This document shows, one piece after another, positions 50,101 through 62,100 of a stretch of 64,000 bases of DNA; within the stretch, counting starts at the first letter, position 1; every line of letters begins with the position of its first letter. The notes under the pieces were generated by a model, which saw only the letters and a list, made by a program, of their open reading frames with translations, did not search any database and was not told the origin of the DNA. Position numbers and translations under genes: made by a program. The stretch is from Nautilus pompilius (Eukaryota; Mollusca; Cephalopoda; Nautilida; Nautilidae). The stretch covers positions 3,231,501 through 3,295,500 of the forward strand of contig JACATO010000121.1 of assembly GCA_018389105.1 (NCBI GenBank), read 5' to 3'.

Positions 50101-53100
50101 GAATGTCAAAAACAATGTATCCATAAAATCAAAAATAAGAAATAATAAACAAGTGGGTTCAAAATTTTTTGATAGAAATATTTTCAAATTTACAATGATG
50201 GCACATCCAGGTTATGGAACTTACAGACACCAGCATCAGAGTGACAGATTTTCAAACCAAGATAAATTGGAATTTTCATCCGGAAGGGATATATGGAAAA
50301 AGAAATCAACTATGCATATAAATGGAGCTGATAAGTTAAAAATGCATATCGAACCAGCAGAATACTTAAAAGAAAAAGGGCTTGAAAACAAAGAAGGAAA
50401 TATTCTCAAAGAAAATTCAAACAAATATTTCCAAACAAAATTCATATTTATGGTAAGAAATATTACTAATTTTTTTCTTAGATTAATTCCTATGGTTTGA
50501 AGGCAGCCAATTATAAAGTGTTTAGATCAGCTCAGTAAACTATTTTGAAAAACTGCCTATCAATGAAAGATTTATAATTGGAAAGACTATATAGGAAAAC
50601 TTCACATTTTTTGTAGTATTTTTGAAGCATACATTGATTTATAGCCATCCATAAGAATAAATTTTTGCATGAAATAGTATTGTTTCTTATAAATAAGATT
50701 TATATAGTTAACATGATATTTTGTGCAAACTGGATATGTTATTTGTTTACTTTCTGTTTAAATCAAGTAATTACTGCCACAGTGTGGAAGAATCGTATAA
50801 TTTGTACAGTAACAAAATTAAATAAATATGGGTGAAATAAGTCTGTAATCATCTTTAAAAAAATGTAAGAAAAACAAAACAGACCAAAAGTTTACAAATT
50901 AAATATGTCTTTATATACACAAAATTTCTTAACTATTAGAAAAAGAAATTCATTTTAAATACAATAAGAAAATGTAAACAGACAAGTATTGAGAAAAATT
51001 TGAGCAATGATTCTTTAAAAAATGAGTTAGTATAACATAATCTGAGTAAGCAGCAAAAAACAATCCTAGAATATAAGTTCAGGTTTTTATCAGATTAAAA
51101 GAGCATAAAAATAATTAGGGATAAAGAAGAGAATGAAATGCAGTGAATCTTGTTTACTTGAACTCAAAGGAACTGACTTAAAATTCAAGTTAAGCAGAGC
51201 TGTTAGATAAGAGAAAGACTTTGATAATTATACACATTTTGCAATCTCATTGACCATTTCAAGACATTTGTGCGAGTATGAGTAATAGGTGGATATTCAA
51301 TCCCATATTGCAACATTTATGTGACAGCAGCTATCAACACAAATAGCAGAGTACACTTTTGAGTAAAAATTTCTGTGTACATAGGATTTTAATGACAGAA
51401 TTACATGGACTGACACCTTTTGTTGCAAATACAATAGAAACAAAATTAGAATTACAAAACAGAATGAGGGGCAGAAGAAGTTGTTTTCTTTTCTGTATAA
51501 AGTTGATGTCATCCATTTTGTTGAAGGTATTCAGAATTTATACCTGTTTAAGCAAGACCAAAGACACAATGGGCAAGCAGTTATCCCCATGGTCATTGTC
51601 AGACTCATACAGCATCAAAAATAGTCTTGTTTGTTGGTCAGCTCCATGGTGCTCCTCAACAAATCTGTCAACTTTCAGCTAGCTTTCCAAAATTGTCAAT
51701 GGTGTAGCTCCATACCTTTTTCACACAGCTGATTGAACAGGACCTGGTCACCTTCCAAACTTACTGTGTTGTCCAGGGTTGTCTGAGAATATCTAGTGTG
51801 GTAGAAACAGTTTTCTGTCATTGAACTATAGTGCTGGATTGGATTTGCTTTTCATGGGGGAGGTGGGTATCTGACTAGTGATTGGTCCATGCAGTCATAT
51901 ACTCAAATGACAGACAGCAGCAAGCCCTCTGTACTGCAAACACAACAGAAACTCAAAGAAAACCTGCAAATTAGCAGGTTGTTTTCCTTTCGGCGCTGAA
52001 GAAAAATTCAACACAGCTGGTCTGCTGGGCCAGAAATTCAGGTTACTAAGCTTTTTCTGTTCATTTGTTGGGGATGGCTGACTGCTTCGTAAATAGTGGA
52101 TTTTTTAGCTAAACTGATTTGGAGGTATCAAGATTTCACTGTATTTAGAAGAAATCTTCAGTTTGTTAAAATTGCTTTACAAATATATTTGCAAAACATT
52201 CTTAATTTTTTAAAAAATTAAAAATTGGTAACAATGTAATGTATCCAATAATAGATGACAAATACTTTTTCACAGCTTGAAAATGTGATTAAAACACCTG
52301 TCACCAAGCATGACTCCTACATCAAACATTTAATGGGTTGGGTGGTTATTGGGCCAAACAAGAATCTGTGCAATTGCAAAATTTTAGCATATGGAATGTT
52401 TTCCATCTACAGTATTTGCTTGTGCAAATAAATCAATGAATTCTTTGGTTGAGTTGAGATTACTTGCTTTATGTAGTACACAAAAGATTTGATAGTTACT
52501 GTAATTGCTGAACATATTCTATAATTTTGGTCTTGAACCAGTGCTTTGGAGATTTTCTGTATGGCTTCTATCCTATTTGTTGCTAAATGAAGGGAAGCAT
52601 CTCTCAAGGAATAAGTTAATTCTTTAATTGAGATTGTACCTCTAACATGCTAAACCACTCAATATATCATGTACAAAATGCTAATACTAGGTTATACAAT
52701 ACATTGTTTTTATTCAGGTTGCATGTATATGTTTGGCTAAAATTGTTTTAATTATTTACTTTTTATTTTAAAGCATCTACAACTGAATCACTTAGCAAAT
52801 AATTCTTTTTTAAAGTTTAATTAAAATATATTAAATTTCTTTTAATTTTGCAGCATAATTTCACATATAACAGTTACCCATTTAGAATCACAAGGGCAGA
52901 AAGAATATTTGACTATCAGTGGAAACTGCTGAAGGACATTTTCATCAAGGAAGCTTCAAAAGGAGAATTTTTCACAGTATTTACGTTTGGTATTGTAACT
53001 TAAGAAATTAATTTATATTTTTTGAATTTATAATTGTATTAGGGAGGCATGTTTATAATATATATTTGTGTGTCAAATAATTCTTAGTATTGGTATTGTG

Positions 53101-56100
53101 AGTTTAAATAAACAGTAGTTAACACTTGTAAGAAGAGTTATGCCTGAAATGCTATGAATTAATTATAAAAAATTCTAACAAATGCAATTATCTTGTTTTG
53201 ATGAATCAGATTGATATTGGCATCGGTAGTGCTCATGGCTGTCTGAACACTCTCCAATCCAACTGCAGCACTCATGCAGTTGTGCAAAACGGGTCGTGTG
53301 GTGAAAGTCCCAACGAGAAATCTTCAATTTTAGATGTGAGATAAAACCAACTTGGCTAGGGAAGGTACACCAAACTGAACTGGTCTCCACTGGAATCAAA
53401 CATAGGACCCTTGGCCATGTGCCACCATTTTAAATCCGATTACTTTCAAAATAAGAAGACAGAAACATTTTTTTTGACTATGCTAGTAGTAAATTAAGCT
53501 AGGCCCTTGGCATACCCTGTTCACATAACTAAACTGGCCTATAGCACATTGAAAGTTGATACTACATCATTGCAAGATTTTTTTATTGCTTTAAACAACT
53601 AATATGGTTTTGGTTTAATACAAAGCAGGGTTAATTTGGTATGAATGGCTCATGAAGTTAGCTAGTTTTTAATTTGAGTATAAATTTAACTTTATTCTAA
53701 AATCTAAAATACTAAACTATCATGGCTAATACAGAAAATTTTCAAGTTTACTTAAAGCAGATTTTCTCTACTTGCCATAGTATTTTCATCAATTGTTTCT
53801 AATTCTTTTTCTTGCAGTTATACATTTTTGGCTTCATTTTTTAGATATTTAATGAAGAATGGAATATTTTGGTTGTAATGTCCCCTTGCTATTAAACAGC
53901 AGCTAGAACATTGGTGAATCATTAGGGTTTTTTAATTCAGCATTGTGCATTTACCACCAGATATTTTTTAAAGAATTAAATCAATTCAATACCTACGTGG
54001 TGATGAGAATATCTGCAATCCCTTTTTTATAGTGTACTGTTGAAAGACTAATTATTTGCATGCTTGATTAGTAATTGATATTTACTTGGTTATTTGTAGG
54101 CAACCATCACCAGAGTTTACTAGGTACAAAAGTAGCCTCTACCTTTTCATGTGCATTTGTTTTATCAGTAATGCCAATGCAGGCTTTTGTTACCAAACAC
54201 AGGTAAGAAACTTAATGTAATAAACCATAAAGACATATTTTAAGGAAAACTTTCACATATACCTGGTATTGATGATTGGAACTTGTTACTGGAATCGATT
54301 CCACATTATAAACATTTACAGAAACAAGAATTCAATTCTGATGTCTATAAATTTATTTCATATAATACCAGCAATTAAAAAAAAATTTTTTTTTCAGTCT
54401 GTTTAACTGATTTATTGAGTCTGAAATAAGACAAGTAAATAATAAACTAGTTTTCAGGACTGAACTCTGTAAAAATAATTTGTTTAAATTAAAAAAAAAA
54501 ACAGAAGTTTTACCCCATAATTTAGTTTCATAATAAACTACAAGCCATATTTTGTATTCCTGTTTTACAATCCTTTATTTTTTGTTTATAATATGTTTTA
54601 GCATGGCATTCGTTTTAATCTAGGAAGGTGATACCCAGTTTACTCAAACCACGCAATTTCCTTTTCATCAATGACTTAGATGCTGAACTTATTGACACTC
54701 TTTACCAAATGCCAGAGGTATTCAGATTCCAGGTGAGATTTTTTTGTTATTGTTTAAAATTGGATTTAATAATTTTAATATATGTGAACATTAATAAATT
54801 GAGAAATTTCACTTTTACAGATTCTAGGCTTGGAGGTATTTGTAAAGGTGCTGTCTCTTGGAATAAGCTTTCTTTACTACCTGGCTCAACTGTTGAGTTT
54901 AGCTCACACATCTCTTATTGAAATTCCAAATCCTGAGCAGTTACTTTTAGCTGAAAAACTATTAAGAAAAACTGAGGATGTAGTTAGCTTTAAGGTATGT
55001 TCATTTTATTTTATCATTTTTTTTAGCAATGATACAAAGAGAAACTGAAATAAATCTTTGCAGTTATCATTTCTTAACCATTTATCAAATATTGACAACT
55101 TTTGTTATAAATTTTATTCTATACTATTTGGTTAAATCAAGAATTATATACAAGAATGCATTCTATAACAACACAAGTATGAATATACAAAGTTGTAATT
55201 ATTTACAGAGAGGCAAATCTCTTGACTGCCATTCTTCGCAGAAATATTCTTAAATATATTGATTGTACTGGAATGTATGTCTGACAAAAATACTTCCTCA
55301 CAGGTACTTCCCTATTACTAAAACATAAACTTAAGGATATACCATTCATATGATGGAAAGAGTTTGATCGATGACCCCTTGTATTTATTTACCTTTTTGG
55401 AATCTTAAGATCTCTATTATGTATGACTAAAATAATCTGCAAAAATGTGAAACTATAAAGTAAAACGTTTATAATATGATGGAAACAATTTTATTTTTAA
55501 AAAGAAAAATTATTGATTAAACTTAAAAAAACTTGCAACTTGCAGTTTAAAAAAAAAGCAAAATAGAAATCATCAGTCTGTTAAATAACTCTAGACCCAA
55601 ACAGGTTTTCTTTACATTTCGTTTATTGCATCCATTAGGAGACTTGTTGCAATTTCATTAGCAAACATATATTTAAAAAAATAAACTACGAAACTGAAAT
55701 TGTGATTAGCTTTAATATATATATATATTTGTATTTAAGGGATTAATCTATGCAGCAGTTAAGCTAATTGATGGAAAAGTGAAAAACATGACAATTTTAT
55801 CTAACTATCCTGGACAGCAAGCAGGAACAAATACTGAAATTTTGTTTGTTGAGATGGAATTTTTCCAAAGAAAGGTAAAAATCTTATTTTGTTATTTAAT
55901 AAATAGTAATAATTATAAGACTCAGTGTTTGACATGATTATAGAGAGATATTTCATGGGTTTAAACTATAGTTAAGCTGCCTTGGCATGCTTTATTTCCA
56001 GTCAGCCATAAGCAGTCTCAAGACAAGATACAATAACACATTAATGATAGTTCAAAGCAAGTTTCCTTAAAAAGTGATTTTTCATTACTTTATATCAGTT

Positions 56101-59100
56101 TTATGCATTCATTAAATTTCATTAGCTAAGCATTTTATTACCAGAATATATGTTTTCTGATTTATTGATAGTTTTATTGCACTTCAAAGTATCTGCATTT
56201 ATAGGAATATTAAAAATAATTATTAGAACATTAAATTGTTTCAGTAAAACTTATTGCTTATATACTTTTTGTTAGTGATAATCTTGCATTTTTTTTCAAA
56301 TAGTAAACATAATATGGATTATACTTTTTTGTGCAAGCAAGGTAAAAAACATTTCTGTAAGTGTCAACTAGCTTATCCTTGTATGGACTGCCCAGAGCAA
56401 TTACAAATAATGACTACTCCCCATCTGCCATTCTAGGCTTAGTTTAGTTCTGAATAGTCATACATTTGCATTAGTAAACAAACCAGCAGCTTTAAACAAT
56501 CATTACTTTAGAGTCAGGTTGAAAACTATTTGGTTTATTTTTTATCCATAAATTAAAGCTGTTGTTGTTGTTGTTGTTTTTATTATTATTATCATCAGGT
56601 GACTGTTGATTGTGAAAGAAGAGCTGTAATGATGCAGTGTAAAGTTGATTGTTTTTGTGAGATAAATAAAGAGTTTACAAAGGTTTACCGTGCAAAGAAT
56701 GCAGTTGGACTTCAAATGTTACAAAAACTTGGACTGCAACCTGAAGAAAAGTATGTATATAAACTCTGATTTGGCAATTTAAAATTAGTATTATAGATGC
56801 TTAAAATAGCTAAGAATATCAGTACCAAAGCATATATATATATATGTATTAGCATAGTCAAAATATGTTAAATGATTTTGTATTAAGAAAACTTGAAAGT
56901 TTTGTTAATTCTTATAGAAAATATCTTTTTTTTTTATAATAAGAATTCAAATTTATCTTGGGATAACTTATTTTAAATTTTAGATGTAAATTTCATTAAC
57001 TTTATCATTTACAATCTCACATGCTCAATGTTCAACTGTTTCAACTAATGATATTGTAATTTGGCTTTTCATGTTTTCCAGACTAATAAAACAAAAGTCC
57101 GTACTGTGACTGAAATTGAAGTTATGGTTCGAATTCAACTCACAGCATCTACACATATTTCATCTTTTTTTTATTATTTTGTCATTAGCATTAGAATTAA
57201 CTGAAACAAGTTACAAAGATATTGTCACTCTTTTTTGTCAAATATATTGCTGACTGTAAATGTTCATTGCATATCTCCTCTTGTACAGTTTAAAAGAATC
57301 AGAAGGTAATAAATTAAAATAATAACCCTGAAACAAAATCTTTTTTGTAGGAGCTATCTTTTTATGAATTACCTGTCATTACCTATCAGGGAAGACATGT
57401 GCCCCTACCATCTGATTTGGTTTAATCATAATTTTCTGTACAGCCCTATCAAAACAGAACCAGTGTGGACTGATGAAACTTCAGAAAATGTCCCTGAAAT
57501 TCAGGTACAGTTCTTGTTGTGTATATAAAAAACTACTACTGCTATCAAGTAACCAATGAAGAGACTTGCAAAAAAAATTACCTTATCATATAATCATCAA
57601 AGAGAGATTTGATGATTGCTTAAAGTGTGTGAATTATTAGCAATTGGTTTGTTTTAAATTCCAGAATAAAACTGCTCAATAGCATGTCCTCTCATTTTTA
57701 GCATACATTTGAGAACTTATTTATTTAATAGGATATTACCAAGATTCTGACAAAAGAGATATCTGTTCAACCTTTCTCTTTTATGGAATATAAGACAAAA
57801 AACGGTGAGTTTACATTTGTTACTTAGGTACTGTACTGTGTGTCTCCATTTTAGTTGCAAGTAAATGATTTTCATTTCTCCTGATGTTGTTTATTTGTTT
57901 TATTTAAAAAATTGTACATGAAAATTATAGGTGAAACAAAAAACTAAATAAAGTCTAATGGAGTGTTAATAATTTTATTTTCCAACACTTGAGTTTTATG
58001 AAAAAACATTTTGTTAATACTCAAAATGTCCTTGTGTCATGGCATCATCAGAAATTTTAGTACACCTTGTTACAGGTTATATCAATCCTTATGCAGTTAG
58101 CAACTTTGAATAATTTACTTTTAAATTATAGATTAAACAAACAATAATCTAAAAGTTTTAGTAACATGAAAATTATCATTAATTTTATTTTCTTGTTCTT
58201 TTTTTAAGGAAGTTACATTTTACAAAGTGTAGTTGTTCTTCAGTACAGTTCTCTTCATCACTTTATATTTTTTCTGCTTTGTTTTACCAATTGAAAATAT
58301 AGTTTCTTGAATATACTTTTTCCTCCCCATCAACAGGTAACTTACTTGCTGCTTTGGCATCAATCTACCAGAACAGTACTTTTGTGGCTTTATCAGAGAA
58401 TGCAGCAGAAGGGAAGAAACTCTATCATTTAACCCAGCAAAAAAATCTGGAGAATTTTTTAATTAATGTTTTGCATATTGATTTGAATTTTACAACAAAA
58501 CTTTTTAAAAGTCCAGAGTTTCTACGCTACCAATTTCTAAGTAAGTTTTATAACTTTCTCAAATGATAAAGTATAATATTCATTTATGCTAAAATATTTT
58601 CACATCACTATCATTGAAAAATATTTTTGATTCATGTACATCTGATATGTATCTACCATTGTATCTACCATCAGTAGATGCTGCTTATTAGCAACCTCTT
58701 GGTCACAAGTGAAAAGTCATCATTATCCAAAAGATGCCAATAAATGAAGCCCCTCCATAGTTGTATAAACATGGCACTGAAATACGTTTTAAATTTTTGT
58801 TTGATACAGTGTTAGAAATTTTAAAAAGACAGATATAATACCAAAACGTACAGTCTGTTTATGAAATGCATGTGTAAAACAAAAAAATGGAGTAGGCACA
58901 ACCATATAGTACTGTACTACAATTTTTCTTACAATGAGTAAAGCAAACAAAATATGTTTGTATACAGTACTGTATTACAATCAATGCAGCAGGACACAAT
59001 TTTAAAAGTAGTAGTTGTCCAATGTTCTTCGTATCAAAGATTTAGTTTCTGAAAAGGCCGACTTCTGCCTCCTTGCCATCTTGTTGGTGTTTATACTCTC

Positions 59101-62100
59101 AGTTTGTGGTGATCTTGTTGGTGTTTATACAGAATTCCATCACTATTCTTTATAATTTGTGAAACACCAACTGTTTCTGCCACTCACACTTGCTTAACAC
59201 AGGGATGTAAACTTTATTGGTGAGAGACAGGTCTCCACACCTTTGGCAGCTGCAAGGCAACAGTCAACTATCAGAAATGCACAACTGCATGTTCACTGTG
59301 TTGTAAAAAGCTGGTTAACAGGGAAACAAGTGACAGTTGGGCATCCAAATGCAAAGCAAGTGGTGATTGTTTGTCAACAGTTTAAGAGACAGACATTTGT
59401 CATGCTTGTATATTTTGATATGCTTCTTGTACAGACTTGCCAGTAATATGCTTTTCATTGATAATAAAAGCAAATACAAGTTATTACAAGCCTACTGTAA
59501 ATCCTGTAGTCCTGGAAACTCTAATGAAATTGTCAATAAGCAGGATAAAAATTGCTAATATCTAAATTACGTTAACAGTAACGACTATGCAATGAGATTG
59601 GTTTCTAGTAAATTAAAAATAACTGGCTTCTACTGTATATTTTTTATAATATTTGTTTGCTGATTTTATCTTTCTAAATGATGTTATTACAAAAGTGTAT
59701 TATTAAATCAATTAATTAGTAAAAGGTATAGCTATATAATTTGTCAGTATTAGCAGAAATCTTGCCTTGCCTGCCCCCACAAAAACACCGGCCTACAGAA
59801 TCATAGAGTATATCAAGAATATAAAAGCTTTTATTTGTATGCATGGTTTAGTCAGTATGTATGGCTTTATTAGCATTTAAAACATGAATATTACGACTTG
59901 AGTTCCTGGAATGCCAGCTATTTGCATATTCTTTGCAACCAACTGAAATGCCTTTTTTTTTTTTCTTTAAAATTACATTACTGTGTACCATGTTGCGCAT
60001 GTTTGTTCTATTGCTTTGGTTTAATAGTAGCCAGACAGTAATGGATTGATCTACAGCATGATAAAGTGCTCAGATTATATTATCACTTTAAAAGTTTGTT
60101 AAAGAATTAAGTTGCTAAAAATAAAAGCTTCAACAGATTATTATTATTATTATTATTATTACTTTAATAATGATAGGCTAAAAAGTTTTAAATATTTTTT
60201 TTTAAAAATTAACAGTCATTGGAAAATAATCTTTGCTGAATTTGAAATTGTAATACTGTTTATTGACAAGAAAATGCAAAATTACTTATTTAAAAATATT
60301 TGTTAATCACTTACAGGTCATACAGGTTTTTTGGAATTGGCTACATCTGTAAGTAGACTGAATTTTAACTTGATGTTAGGTCAAATACTGTCAAAGAGTG
60401 TAACAAGTTTTCTCCAGGTTCCATCTGATAAGGTATGTGGATTTCAGTTCATAGCTCTCTGAAAATACCAGTATTTTTATTTCAGAATCCCAGTAAAATA
60501 TGTATTTCTTCAAATATATATTATTATTAGATATGAATTAAAAGAAATAGTTATGGGTAGAGAACTATAGAAATTAATGCCAGTGCTTTTTTACTTTTCT
60601 CTCTATTAAGCAATATATTGTGGCTTTAAAAAAATGTTCACTAGATCTTCCTCTGCCTTATTTTACTTGATACAGGGAAAACATGATATTATATTTTAAA
60701 ATGGACACACACAAAAGAATAAAGAACTGTGCATTAGATTTGAAAAAGTAACATGAAAACGTGTGGTTTTGTTCAGATGTCATAATTTACTTACCTGAAT
60801 ATAGCTGATTAAATCTTTTCAGATGCTGTCTATTGCAATGGTGACTTTTTTTAACAAACAGATTAGTCATGAGAGATTTGATTTTTCTCAGGTAAAACGA
60901 TTCTTTTATTACCAGAATTCTCCAGAGTTTTGAGAAAATCTGTAAATTATAACATTTTAATCAGTTTATAATATATTTTAAAAATTTAACTTCTATTTGT
61001 ATTCAACAAACTTGTTTGATGCATGCATTTTAGGAAATAAAAAAAATTCTACTAATTATTATACTTGAATTTCTGTTTACTGTAGTTTGTGATTTATGTA
61101 AATGTATATGCAATATAATTTAACTGCTAAACTGGATGGTGCAAGTAGACATCAGCATCACATGTGATTTCCTACCATTAAGTGATGAAGTTTGGCAATT
61201 GGTCATAAACCTGAAGATTATAATGCTCTGAATTCTCCATAAAACATCATTTTATTGAGGAAAGAGCCTGCTGGATATAATTAGAAATGGGAGGAAACCC
61301 ATGCAGACAAATTCAAAAGAACATCAAACTTTTATTTTTTTCTGATCTAGTATATTAGTAACTAGTAGTCCATGGATTTGAATTAATCCCATGCAAGAAA
61401 TCAAGGGAATAAAAAGTTTCTCCAAGATCTCTAATTATCACTGGGACCAGCAGATTAACAAAGTCAAGATTAATAAAAGTTATCCTTTATCTTTATTAGA
61501 ATATTGATGGAGGCAACAGGAAGCATTAGCTGAAACATTGCTAATTTTATAACAGAAGTGGTGATAAAAGCTAGGAAAATACATGTCAGACATATTCATG
61601 CTGGTTAGTTTTCTGTAATCCACAAACCCCTTCTCCACCCAGGTAGTGTGCAGTCTCCACCATGATAAATCTTACAATTTAAAAAAATGCAACTAAATGG
61701 CAACTAGTAGATGCTTAGGTAAATTATTTATTATAGAGGGTAAAGTGAAAGTATTTAATGTATACTAGGTTATTGCATTATCAATTGTTCCATTAGCTAC
61801 ACTATATTTTTAATAGTATATATTATGACAAATCAAGTTTCTCTTCTTGCAGATTTTATATAAAAGTGACAATCATCCATTGCCAGAGTTTAAAGATGCT
61901 TCAGTAAGGCTGGCTGTTGATGTAAGTAACCTTTATATTATACTAGAAGCAATTAGCTATATTATTTGAATGAATATACTCAGTAGTGCATATTAGTAGT
62001 TAGAAATACATCACTAAAAGACACTGTTTTTAAATATTCCAACCAAATAAGTTATTTTTTGAGGTGTTTTTACAATTAGTTTAGAACATTTTATCAGCCC

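Larger units (their letters stand above)
58541..60316 (+). other. Intron between exons 18 and 19
   Basis: AT-rich. Holds the short direct repeat (59078-59130) and the ATT microsatellite. No gene signal. Confidence 0.7.

Noticed and set aside
53330..53410. tRNA-derived SINE
   Set aside because: Only a weak B-box-like TTTGATTCC on the minus strand, with no A box at the right distance and no tail that I can see.
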